Assembly: GCF_041261205.1 (NCBI RefSeq)
Contig: NZ_JBGCCH010000008.1
Location: 1-64,000 of the forward strand
DNA: 64,000 bases
Direction: 5' to 3'
Source of the DNA: Catenulispora sp. MAP5-51
Lineage (GTDB): Bacteria; Actinomycetota; Actinomycetes; Streptomycetales; Catenulisporaceae
The translations under genes were made by a program, and so were the position numbers. Below, one piece after another: positions 16,238-23,680 of the stretch. Below the pieces are notes generated by a model. It was not told the DNA's origin. It saw only the letters and a list, made by a program, of their open reading frames with translations, and did not search any database. Position 1 is the stretch's first letter; every line of letters begins with the position of its first letter.

Positions 16238-16438
16238 GTGACTGGAGGGGTGAAGCCGAGACCGTGGCCCGGACGGCCTACGCCGGCCGTCGAGGCCGCC
16301 GGGGCCGATCGCGGACCCCGCCGGGGTTTGCGGAGACTGATCGACGTCAAGGAATCCGGGCGAGGGATCTTTCCCGACAAGACGGATCGGCGTGGGTTCC
16401 CTCACTGGGGCTCTTCAAGCGGAAGGCCAAGCACATGA
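16238..16438 (+). CDS. possible 66-codon upstream ORF overlapping merR
   Basis: This GTG-initiated frame starts about 16 bases after the inferred transcription start and has AGGCAGG just upstream. Its stop TGA overlaps the ATG of the MerR gene (ATGA, 16435-16438), the geometry of translational coupling. The product is basic and Pro/Gly-rich with no recognisable domain. It may be a leader peptide or just an open frame in GC-rich sequence. Confidence 0.3.
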   Translation: MTGGVKPRPWPGRPTPAVEAAGADRGPRRGLRRLIDVKESGRGIFPDKTDRRGFPHWGSSSGRPST

Positions 16439-17112
16439 CCGGGACGGGCGCATTGGGCGGGAGCGGGTTCCCGCGCGCGGTCGGACCGGGCGACCTGCCG
16501 GCCGGCGCGGCGGCGCGGCCGCAGAATTCCCAGACCTCCCAGGGCTCCCCGGCCTCGCAGGCCGGCTACCGCGGGCCGACGGCCTGCGCGGCGGCCGGGA
16601 TCACCTACCGGCAACTGGACTACTGGGCCCGGACCGGCCTGGTCGAGCCGTCGATCCGGTCCGCCTCCGGCTCCGGGTCGCAGCGGCTGTACAGCTTCCG
16701 GGACATCATCGCGCTGAAGATCGTCAAGCGGCTGCTCGACACCGGCGTCTCGCTGCAGAACATCCGGATCGCGGTCGGCTACCTGCGCGCCCGCGGCGCG
16801 GCGGACCTGGCCGGCGTCACCCTGATGAGTGACGGCGCGAGCGTGTACGAGTGCACGTCCCCGGACGAGGTGTTCGACCTGGTGCAGGGCGGCCAGGGCG
16901 TGTTCGGGATCGCCGTGGACGCGGTCTGCCGCGAGGTCGAGGGGACGCTGAAGCAGTTCCCCGGCGCCGGCGAGGGCGGCGAGGTCCCCACCGGATCCGC
17001 CGCGGCCGGCCAGAGCGCCGGAAGCGGCTCCGGCAACGGTTCCGGCGAGGAGCCGGAGGCGGGCGCGGGCGTGGACGAGTTGGCGCGCCGGCGGCGGATA
17101 AGAGCGGTCTGA
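16435..17112 (+). CDS. MerR-family regulator (Rv1830-like)
   Basis: This 225-residue regulator has its MerR DNA-binding domain at about residues 45-115: Y-R-G-P-T-A-C-A-A-A-G-I-T-Y-R-Q-L-D-Y-W-A-R-T-G-L-V, then Q-R-L-Y-S-F-R-D-I-I-A-L-K-I-V-K-R-L. Y-E-C-T-S-P-D-E-V-F-D-L-V and G-V-F-G-I-A-V-D belong to the conserved C-terminal part of the Rv1830 family, which in mycobacteria influences division and is a Ser/Thr-kinase target. The N-terminal 40 residues and the Gly/Ser/Glu tail are low complexity. ATG 16435 has GGAAGG upstream. Confidence 0.88.
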   Translation: MTGTGALGGSGFPRAVGPGDLPAGAAARPQNSQTSQGSPASQAGYRGPTACAAAGITYRQLDYWARTGLVEPSIRSASGSGSQRLYSFRDIIALKIVKRLLDTGVSLQNIRIAVGYLRARGAADLAGVTLMSDGASVYECTSPDEVFDLVQGGQGVFGIAVDAVCREVEGTLKQFPGAGEGGEVPTGSAAAGQSAGSGSGNGSGEEPEAGAGVDELARRRRIRAV

Positions 17113-17152
17113 GCGGTCTGAGGCCCTGGGCGGTCTGAGTGCTCTGAGGCCT

Positions 17153-17947
17153 GTGAACGGTCGCGCGAGGGAACCACGACCCCCTGCTCCGCGTCTCCCG
17201 AACGTGACCGAAATCGCGCAGCGCCGGTGGCCGTCCCGCCTGGTGCCCCGGACCCGCAAGAGCCAGCGCCGGCTGTATCAGGCCGCGGCGCTCGTGGTGG
17301 CGCTGGCCTTCGTGCCGGTGACGGCCGTGCGGGCGTACGCGTCCCCCTATCAGCGCAGCGCGGCCTCGGTGCCGTACGAGCCGGTCGCGATCGTGTTCGG
17401 CGCCGGAGCCCCCGGCGGCAAGCCGACGCCGTACCTGGCACGGCGCCTCGACGTGGCCCTGGATCTGTACCGGCGCGGCAAGGTGACCGTCGTCCTGGTG
17501 ACCGGCGACAACTCCCGGCCGGACTACGACGAGCCGACCGTCATGCGCGACTACCTCGTGAACCACGGCGTCCCGGCCGCGCGCATCGTCCGCGACTTCG
17601 CGGGCTTCGACACCTGGGCCTCGTGCGCGCGGGCCAAGAAGATCTTCGGGGTCGACCACGCCACGCTGGTCACCCAGGACTTCCACCTCCCGCGTGCCCT
17701 GCTGCTGTGCCGCGCCGCGGGTATCGACGGGTACGGAGTCGCCGACACCGGGGAGTCGGTGGACGGGGAGAACGAGCTGGTCCACGACTCCGCGCGCGAG
17801 GTGCTGGCCGGGATCAAGGCCTGGGGCCAGGCGGCGTTCCAGCCGGATCCGGTGCTCGGGAAGAAGGAGACCAGCGTGACGACCGCGCTCGCGGCGGCCA
17901 GGGCCGCGGGCTCGCGCTCGCATGCCGGCTCGGCTTCTGGCTCTTAA
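17153..17947 (+). CDS. YdcF/SanA-like DUF218 membrane protein
   Basis: This 264-residue protein has one membrane helix (about residues 43-60, A-A-L-V-V-A-L-A-F-V-P-V) and an extracytoplasmic DUF218 domain. V-A-I-V-F-G-A-G, L-V-T-G-D-N, V-M-R-D-Y-L-V-N-H-G-V-P, T-W-A-S-C-A-R-A and L-V-T-Q-D-F-H-L-P-R-A are the family blocks. SanA-type members affect envelope permeability and vancomycin sensitivity; the chemistry is unknown. GTG 17153 may be replaced by GTG 17203. The gene ends tail to tail with the decayed methyltransferase, the stops overlapping by two bases. Confidence 0.85.
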   Translation: MNGRAREPRPPAPRLPNVTEIAQRRWPSRLVPRTRKSQRRLYQAAALVVALAFVPVTAVRAYASPYQRSAASVPYEPVAIVFGAGAPGGKPTPYLARRLDVALDLYRRGKVTVVLVTGDNSRPDYDEPTVMRDYLVNHGVPAARIVRDFAGFDTWASCARAKKIFGVDHATLVTQDFHLPRALLLCRAAGIDGYGVADTGESVDGENELVHDSAREVLAGIKAWGQAAFQPDPVLGKKETSVTTALAAARAAGSRSHAGSASGS

Positions 17948-18392
17948 CCCAGCCGCGCCGTCGCGATGTGGACGCGGAAGGCGAACGGGATGGTGCCGTT
18001 CGCCGAGGCGGTCTCGCGCGTCTCGGCGATGAAGGATGCGCGCAGCCGTTCCATGACCGCGGCGTCGAGCGGATCGAAGGTGTACAGACCGGTGAGGCCG
18101 CTCCAGACTTCTTCCACCGGAGCACTCGCCGCGCCAGGTCCAGCGACTGTTCGGACAGGTCCACTCCGGCGAGCCGCCTCCCGCGGCCCTGCTCGGCCAG
18201 CAGCTCCAGCAGCAGGCCGTCGCCGCAGCCCAGGTCCAGCACGCGCTCGCGCCCGGCGACCCGGTCGCGCAGCAGCTCGTAGCTGGAGCGGCCGTCGGGG
18301 GCGTGGCCGTGGCCCAGCAGGTCGGAGGTCACCGCGGGGTGTTCGGCGTGGAAGGCTTGCAGGAACGCCTCTTGAGCTGCGGCAGTCGTCAT
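17944..18392 (-). pseudogene. SAM-dependent methyltransferase remnant with internal deletion
   Basis: Two parts of one methyltransferase lie in different frames. The N-terminal part (18392 down to about 18120) contains the SAM-binding loop V-L-D-L-G-C-G-D-G and G-V-D-L-S-E-Q-S. The C-terminal part (about 18115 to 17944) reads V-E-E-V-W-S-G-L-T-G-L-Y-T-F-D-P-L-D-A-A-V-M and ends ATARLG-stop, in a shifted frame. The middle of the fold, roughly 110-130 residues including the catalytic region, is missing. A single deletion that also changed frame explains the arrangement. The open frame that runs past the junction to 17814 is an artefact. Confidence 0.8.
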
Positions 18393-18442
18393 ACCGGCAG
18401 CCTAGGGATGCCGCCGCGTCAAGGCCGGACTAGCGTCGAGGG

Positions 18443-18793
18443 ATGATCACCGGCACCCACGCGATCCTGTACAGCACCGATGCGGACGCCGACCGGGCGT
18501 TCCTGCGCGACGTGCTGGAGTTCCCGCACGTCGACGCGGGCGGCGGATGGCTCATCTTCCAGCTGCCGCCGGCCGAGCTCGGCGTGCACCCCGCCGACGG
18601 CGCGCCGTCCAGCGAGCTCTACCTGATGTGCGACGACCTGGACGCGACACTGGCCGTGCTGGCGTCCAAGGGCGTGCACACGGTGGGGGAGCGGTCGGAG
18701 GCGCGCTGGGGCGTGCGGGCGTGGATCCCGCTGCCGAGCGGCGCCACGCTCGGGTTGTACGAGCCGCGGCATCCGGTCGCGCGGGATCTGTGA
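18443..18793 (+). CDS. VOC (glyoxalase/bleomycin-resistance) family protein
   Basis: This 116-residue single-domain VOC protein reads M-I-T-G-T-H-A-I-L-Y-S-T-D-A-D-A-D-R-A-F-L-R-D-V-L, then L-G-V-H-P, S-S-E-L-Y-L-M-C-D-D-L and L-G-L-Y-E-P. His and Glu residues at the usual metal positions (H6, H49-like, E-P near the C-terminus) are present. Activity could be metal-dependent lyase, dioxygenase or ligand binding; nothing in the context decides. GAGGG sits just before the ATG. It converges on the phosphatase gene with only 5 bp between stops. Confidence 0.8.
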   Translation: MITGTHAILYSTDADADRAFLRDVLEFPHVDAGGGWLIFQLPPAELGVHPADGAPSSELYLMCDDLDATLAVLASKGVHTVGERSEARWGVRAWIPLPSGATLGLYEPRHPVARDL

Positions 18794-18798
18794 GCCGA

Positions 18799-19305
18799 CT
18801 AGCCCTTGTTCTTCAGGCCGTGCCGGATCTCGTCCAGGATCCCCGGCACCGCGCGCTCGATCAGGTCCATGACGTGCTCGAAGGCTTCGTCGTCGTAGTA
18901 CGGGTCCGGGACGTCCAGATCCGGGCCGGCCGAGGGGTCGAAGGAGCGCAGCAGCCTGATTTTGTCTCGGTCCGCGTCGGTGCGTGCCAAGGCCCGCAGC
19001 TCCCGCAGGTGGCCGGCGTCCAGCGCGATGACGAGGTCGTAGTCGTCGAACCAGTTCCGCTGGAACTTGCGGGCGGCGTGGTCGGAGGTGAAGCCGTGGC
19101 GCTTCAGGGCGCGGACCGTGCGGTGGTCGGCCGCGTCGCCGGCGTGCCAGCCGCCGGTGCCCGAGCTGTCCACGACGACGTCGCCGGCCAGGCCCTCGTC
19201 CTGGACGTACTTGCGCAGCACGTGCTCGGCCATGGGGGAGCGGCAGATGTTGCCGGTGCAGACGAAGGTCACGCGGTACGGGGCGCGGGTGGAGGCATCG
19301 GACAT
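18799..19305 (-). CDS. low-molecular-weight protein-tyrosine phosphatase
   Basis: This 168-residue LMW-PTP has the P-loop V-C-T-G-N-I-C-R-S at about residues 15-23 and the general-acid loop D-P-Y-Y near residue 135. It removes phosphate from tyrosine in proteins and in actinobacteria is linked to kinase signalling and development. The neighbouring reductase gene upstream on the same strand lies 28 bp away, so the two could be co-transcribed. It resembles PtpA-type enzymes in length and motifs. Confidence 0.93.
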   Translation of the reverse strand: MSDASTRAPYRVTFVCTGNICRSPMAEHVLRKYVQDEGLAGDVVVDSSGTGGWHAGDAADHRTVRALKRHGFTSDHAARKFQRNWFDDYDLVIALDAGHLRELRALARTDADRDKIRLLRSFDPSAGPDLDVPDPYYDDEAFEHVMDLIERAVPGILDEIRHGLKNKG

Positions 19306-19332
19306 GTGATCGATTATCCCCGGCCGCGAGCC

Positions 19333-20079
19333 CTACCGGGGCATCCTCCGCCACACCGCCTGCGGCACCAGCCGGGCCACGAAGTACGCCGGCCGCAGCG
19401 CACCGGGCACCCAGACCCGGATCCGGCGCTTGCGCAGCGCCTTGACCACCGCGTCGGCGACCTGGTCCGGGGTGCTGGACAGCGGCGCCGGGCTCATGCC
19501 CTCGGTCATCCGGCCGATGACGAAGCCGGAGCGGACCAGCAGCAGGTGGACGCCGGTGCCGTGGAGCCGGTCGCCGAGGCCGCTGGCGAAGCCGTCCAGA
19601 CCGGCCTTGGCCGAGCCGTAGACGTAGTTGGCGCGGCGGACGCGCAGGCCCGCGACCGAGGAGAAGACCACCAGGTCGCCGCGGCCCTGGGCCTGCAACA
19701 GGGGCGCCAGGACGGTCAGGACGCTGATCTGCGCCACGTAGTCGGTGTGCACGACCTGCACGGCGTGCGCCGGGTCCCGTTCGGCGAGCTCCTGGTCGCC
19801 CAGGATGCCGAAGGCCACGACCACCACGGCGACCCCGGCGGGACCGGCGTCGGCGAAGAGCTTGGCCATCAGTTCGGGATGCGCTGCCACCTCGTCGGCG
19901 TCGAACTCGACGCACCGCACGTCGGCGGCCCCGGCCGCCCTCACCAGCGCCGTCTCGGCTTCCAGCTCGTCGCTGCGCCGCGCGGCCAGGACCACGGTCC
20001 GCCCGGCGGCCAGCCGCTCGGCGACCTTCAGCCCGATCTCGCTGCGCCCGCCGAGCAGGAGCACGGCGCCTTCCGTCAT
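19333..20079 (-). CDS. SDR-family reductase, DprE2-like
   Basis: This 248-residue short-chain dehydrogenase/reductase has an unusual nucleotide loop, L-L-L-G-G-R-S-E-I-G. F-S-S-V-A-G (catalytic Ser) and Y-V-Y-G-S-A-K-A-G (catalytic Tyr/Lys) follow. The closest family I recognise is decaprenyl-phosphoryl-2-keto-ribose reductase (DprE2), which makes the arabinose donor of mycobacterial walls. No dprE1 partner is in the window, so the substrate is uncertain. I use ATG 20079; an in-frame GTG at 20094 would add five residues. A basic C-terminus (R-R-M-P-R) suggests membrane association, as in DprE2. Confidence 0.8.
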   Translation of the reverse strand: MTEGAVLLLGGRSEIGLKVAERLAAGRTVVLAARRSDELEAETALVRAAGAADVRCVEFDADEVAAHPELMAKLFADAGPAGVAVVVVAFGILGDQELAERDPAHAVQVVHTDYVAQISVLTVLAPLLQAQGRGDLVVFSSVAGLRVRRANYVYGSAKAGLDGFASGLGDRLHGTGVHLLLVRSGFVIGRMTEGMSPAPLSSTPDQVADAVVKALRKRRIRVWVPGALRPAYFVARLVPQAVWRRMPR

Positions 20080-20240
20080 CGCACCCGGTTTCACGATCGC
20101 TCAGTCTGCCAGCTTCCGGCGGCGCATCCGAAAGAAGTTCCGAGCCGGTGTCGGATCCGGCCGGCGGTGTTCGTGGTAAGGGTGAGCGGCAGCCCGACGG
20201 GGGCGCCGGCGAGGTACCGACGTACAGGAGATGGTTCGAG

Positions 20241-20567
20241 ATGCAGTATCTGTTTTCCGTGCTCCACGAAGGCCCCGCGATGGCGTCCGCCGAGGAGGAG
20301 GCGGCGATCGACGTGTTCAACGAGAAGCTCATCGCGGAGGGACACTGGGTCTTCGCCGGAGGTCTCGGCGAGACGGCCAACGCCACGGTGATCGACAACC
20401 GGGGCGCCGGCGAGCCGATCTTCACGGACGGGCCCTACGTGGAGTCCAAGGAGTACCTGGTCGGGTTCTGGGTGATCGAGGCCGCCGATCTGGACGTGGC
20501 GCTCAAGCTGGCCGCCGAGGGGTCGCACGCCTGCAACCGCCGGGTCGAGGTGCGGCCGTTCCTGTGA
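20241..20567 (+). CDS. YCII/DGPF-domain protein
   Basis: This 108-residue single-domain YCII-like protein has the D-G-P-Y motif (F-T-D-G-P-Y-V-E-S-K-E) and the conserved G-F-W-V-I-E strand. DGPF proteins are the regular partners of ECF42-type sigma factors and are thought to be part of their sensing or output. The stop overlaps the GTG of the sigma gene (GTGA, 20564-20567). ATG 20241 is preceded by GGAG at longer spacing. Confidence 0.88.
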   Translation: MQYLFSVLHEGPAMASAEEEAAIDVFNEKLIAEGHWVFAGGLGETANATVIDNRGAGEPIFTDGPYVESKEYLVGFWVIEAADLDVALKLAAEGSHACNRRVEVRPFL

Positions 20568-21832
20568 AGGACACCGGGGCGCAGGCCCGCACCGGGGCTG
20601 AGGCCGCCGCCGCGGTCACCCGCGCGCACCGCGAGGAGTGGGCGCGGGTGGTCGCCACCCTGACCAGGCGCTTCGGCGACCTCGACATCGCCGAGGAGGC
20701 GGCCGCGGAGGCCTTCGCCGCGGCCGTCGAGCACTGGCCGGCCGAGGGCGTGCCGCCCAACCCCGGCGGCTGGCTGACCACGACCGCGCACCGCAAGGCC
20801 ATCGACCGCGTCCGGCGCGAGGCCAAGCGCGGCGACAAGCACCAGGAGGCTCAGGTGCTCCAGCACGACGACCCGCCCGAGCCGGTCGGCGCCATCGAGG
20901 ACGAGCGGCTGCGGCTGGTCTTCACCTGCTGCCACCCGGCCCTGGCGATGGAGAGCCGGGTCGCGCTGACGCTGCGCATGCTCGGCGGCCTGACCGTCCC
21001 CGAGATCGCCCGCGCCTTCCTGGTCCAGGAGACCGCGGTCGGCCGGCGCATCACCCGCGCGAAGGCCAAGATCAAAGCGGCCGGCATCCCCTACCGCGTC
21101 CCGGCGGCCGAGGACCTGCCGGCCCGCGTGGCCGGCGTGCTGACGGTCCTGTTCCTGGTCTTCAACGAGGGCTACCTGGCCACCGGCCCCGACACCGACC
21201 CGATCCGCCAGGACCTGACCGCCGAGGCGATCCGCCTGACCCGCCTGATCCGCACCCTGCTGCCCGCCGACGGCGAGACCGCGGGCCTGCTGGCCCTGAT
21301 GCTCCTGATCGAGGCCCGCCGCCCGGCCCGCGTCTCGGCCGCCGGCGAACTTGTCGCGCTGGACGACCAGGACCGCGGCTCCTGGGACAGGGCCCTGATC
21401 GCCGAAGGCCACCGCCTGGTCCGCGAACGCCTGGCCGCCGGCGTTCCCCCGGGCCGCTACCAGATCCTCGCGGCGATCAACGCGGTCCACACGTCCGCCC
21501 CCGACGCCCGCGACACGGACTGGTCGCAGGTGGTCGCGCTGTACGACCAGCTGGTCCGCATCGACCCCTCACCGATCGTCGCCCTGAACCGCGCCATCGC
21601 CGTGGCGGAGCTGGACGGGCCGCAGGTGGCGCTCGCCGAGGTCGACCGCCTCACGGACCCGCTGGACGGCTACCACGCGTTCCACGCGGCGCGCGCCGAC
21701 CTGCTGCGCAGGACGGGGCAGAGCGGGCAAGCGCGGGCGGCGTACGACCGCGCGATCGAGCTCGCGGGGAACTCGGGGGAGCGGACGCATTTGGTGCGGC
21801 GGCGGGATCAGCTGGGGCGTGGGGCCGGGTGA
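20564..21832 (+). CDS. ECF sigma factor, ECF42 type, with C-terminal TPR-like extension
   Basis: This 422-residue sigma factor has region 2 (I-A-E-E-A-A-A-E-A-F-A-A-A-V-E-H-W-P, W-L-T-T-T-A-H-R-K-A-I-D) and region 4 (E-S-R-V-A-L-T-L-R-M-L-G-G-L-T-V-P-E-I-A-R-A-F-L). A helical C-terminal domain of about 240 residues with F-N-E-G-Y, N-R-A-I-A-V-A-E and A-F-H-A-A-R-A-D-L-L-R-R follows, as in the ECF42 group. There is no anti-sigma gene; control is thought to run through the C-terminal domain and the coupled DGPF protein. Start GTG 20564 overlaps the upstream stop by four bases. Confidence 0.9.
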   Translation: MKDTGAQARTGAEAAAAVTRAHREEWARVVATLTRRFGDLDIAEEAAAEAFAAAVEHWPAEGVPPNPGGWLTTTAHRKAIDRVRREAKRGDKHQEAQVLQHDDPPEPVGAIEDERLRLVFTCCHPALAMESRVALTLRMLGGLTVPEIARAFLVQETAVGRRITRAKAKIKAAGIPYRVPAAEDLPARVAGVLTVLFLVFNEGYLATGPDTDPIRQDLTAEAIRLTRLIRTLLPADGETAGLLALMLLIEARRPARVSAAGELVALDDQDRGSWDRALIAEGHRLVRERLAAGVPPGRYQILAAINAVHTSAPDARDTDWSQVVALYDQLVRIDPSPIVALNRAIAVAELDGPQVALAEVDRLTDPLDGYHAFHAARADLLRRTGQSGQARAAYDRAIELAGNSGERTHLVRRRDQLGRGAG

Positions 21833-22467
21833 GACGGGTCGGCCCACCCTCTCCCCAGCGCGAGCCGCCCCTCCCGATGCGCCTCCCGCTGCTCGACCGC
21901 CCACCGCGCGACCGACTCCGCGCTCTCCTCCAACGTCCGCCCGGTCGTGTCGATCACCGGGCTCTGCCAGCGCGGGTCCTCCGAGGCCCAGCCGGTCCAC
22001 CGGTCCCAGACCATGGCCGGCCAGCTGCCCTCCACGATCACCTCGGGCCGGCGGCGCGGGTCCCGGGCGTGCTCCCGGTGCCAGGCCGCCCAGCCGCAGA
22101 AGGCGTCCAGCGTCTTGTCGTCCCAGCGTCCGCCGTCGCGCGCGGCGAGGCGGGCACGGCGGTCCCGGTCGGCGACGTCGATCAGGCAAACTGCGATGCC
22201 GTCCAGCAGCGGGGCCGACGGCGCGGCCAGGATCTCGCCCAGCGGCGAGTTCCCCGACAGCAGCAGGTCCACGCCCCGGTCCTGATACTCCAGCGCGCGC
22301 CGCACCCAGTGCTCGGTCATCTCGTTGCGCCAGTGCGGCGGGATCGGCGGGTCCGGGACGCCGACCTCGTCGAACTCGTGCACCGCCGTGCCCGGCAGGC
22401 GGCCGGCCACCGCGAAGGAGAGCGTGGTCTTGCCCCCGCCGCTGGAGCCGGTCAGTTTGAGCAGCAT
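21808..22467 (-). CDS. P-loop kinase-like ATPase
   Basis: This 219-residue protein starts with a Walker A motif, L-T-G-S-S-G-G-G-K-T-T (residues 5-15). V-H-E-F-D-E-V-G-V-P follows, with a Walker-B-like V-C-L-I-D-V-A-D and an R-R-A-R-L-A-A-R-D lid-like segment. It looks like a small AAA_18/zeta-type nucleoside or sugar kinase, and the substrate is unknown. Its ATG overlaps the stop of the sigma gene (TGATG), so the two are co-translated. Its last codons overlap the convergent ECF42 gene by 25 bp. Confidence 0.75.
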   Translation of the reverse strand: MLLKLTGSSGGGKTTLSFAVAGRLPGTAVHEFDEVGVPDPPIPPHWRNEMTEHWVRRALEYQDRGVDLLLSGNSPLGEILAAPSAPLLDGIAVCLIDVADRDRRARLAARDGGRWDDKTLDAFCGWAAWHREHARDPRRRPEVIVEGSWPAMVWDRWTGWASEDPRWQSPVIDTTGRTLEESAESVARWAVEQREAHREGRLALGRGWADPSHPAPRPS

Positions 22468-23555
22468 CAGGCCTCGAGCTCCATCGCCGTTTCCTTCTCC
22501 ATCCCCGTCTCCATCCCCGTCTCCATCGCCGTCTCCATCGCGAATCCCGCCACCGCGACCAGGCCCGGCGTCCGGAACGTCGTCACCCGCGCGATCCGGC
22601 CGCCGCGCAGCGTCAGGACCTGGACCGATTCCGCCGCCAGCAGCCGGTCGTCGTCGCCGGAGTAGACGGCGAAAGCGGGCTGGCCGTTGGCGGTCATCGG
22701 GATCATCCGGCGGTGCTTGCCGTGCATGCCCAGGCGGAACGCCAGCAGCCGCCGGAGCATCGGCGCGCCCCGGAACCACATCGGCTGCGGCGGCATCTCG
22801 TAGACCGCGTCCTCGGTCAGCAGCTCCATCAGGGTGTCGACGTCGGCCTCCACGAAGGCCTTCGCCCAGCGGTCCAGGATCTCGCGCTGCTCGGCCTGCG
22901 TGGGCTCGGCGACCTGCTCGGCGTCCGGGGCGACGTCCGCCAGGCGCGCGCGGGCGCGCTTGAGCAGGCTGTTGACGGCGGTCACCGTCAGATCCAGCAG
23001 GGTGGCGACCTCCGCGGCCCGCCAGCCGAGCACGTCGCGCAGGATCAGCACCGCGCGCTGCCGGGGCGGCAGATACTGCAGGGCCGCGACCAGGGCCAGG
23101 CGCAGGCCGGAGCGGGCGGCGACCACCGAGGCCGGGTCCGCGCCCACCGCGCCGGCCACCCCGGCGGGCTCGGCCGCGAGCAAGGCGTCCGGGAACGGCT
23201 GCAGCCACGTGATCTCCGGCGGGATGGCGCTCAGGTCGCCCTCGGGATCGGTGTGCGGGGCGCCGATGCCGGCCGGCAGCGGACGCCGGGCCCGGTGCTC
23301 CAGGGCGGTCAGGCAGGCGTTGGTGGCGATGCGGTACAGCCACGTACGCAGCGACGCGCGCCCCTCGAACCCCTCGTAGGAACGCCAGGCCCGCAGGTAC
23401 GTCTCCTGGACCAGGTCCTCGGCGTCGTGCACGGAGCCGAGCATGCGGTAGCAGTGCGCCAGGATCTCCGGCCGGAAGGGATCGGCCAGCCGGACGAAGT
23501 CGTCCTCGACCCTCATCTGGCTCCCCGCCGTCGGTTGGTTCGTCACGATGGTCAT
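22467..23555 (-). CDS. ECF sigma factor with SnoaL-like C-terminal domain
   Basis: This 362-residue sigma factor has region 2 ([27 protein letters not shown]), region 4 ([23 protein letters not shown]) and a SnoaL-like domain ([21 protein letters not shown]). That domain is a known intrinsic regulator in such ECFs. The last 23 residues are Met/Glu/Thr repeats from a 12-bp DNA repeat (about 22488-22540). ATG 23555 has GGGAG eight bases upstream. It is divergent from the MFS gene and coupled to the P-loop kinase. Confidence 0.9.
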   Translation of the reverse strand: MTIVTNQPTAGSQMRVEDDFVRLADPFRPEILAHCYRMLGSVHDAEDLVQETYLRAWRSYEGFEGRASLRTWLYRIATNACLTALEHRARRPLPAGIGAPHTDPEGDLSAIPPEITWLQPFPDALLAAEPAGVAGAVGADPASVVAARSGLRLALVAALQYLPPRQRAVLILRDVLGWRAAEVATLLDLTVTAVNSLLKRARARLADVAPDAEQVAEPTQAEQREILDRWAKAFVEADVDTLMELLTEDAVYEMPPQPMWFRGAPMLRRLLAFRLGMHGKHRRMIPMTANGQPAFAVYSGDDDRLLAAESVQVLTLRGGRIARVTTFRTPGLVAVAGFAMETAMETGMETGMEKETAMELEA

Positions 23556-23680
23556 CCCGCACACTCCCGGCGCCTCAAGATTGGCACGTCCGTGCCCTCG
23601 GCGGTACCGACTTGGCGAGAGCCGGAAAGTGGGCGCGGCGGCGGCGACCAGTTCGGGCGCGCCGATGGGTCAGAACAGGC

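Noticed and set aside
18799-20079. A complete decaprenyl-phosphoryl-ribose epimerase operon
   Set aside because: Only the DprE2-like reductase is present; there is no FAD-dependent DprE1 partner in the window, so the pathway cannot be claimed.
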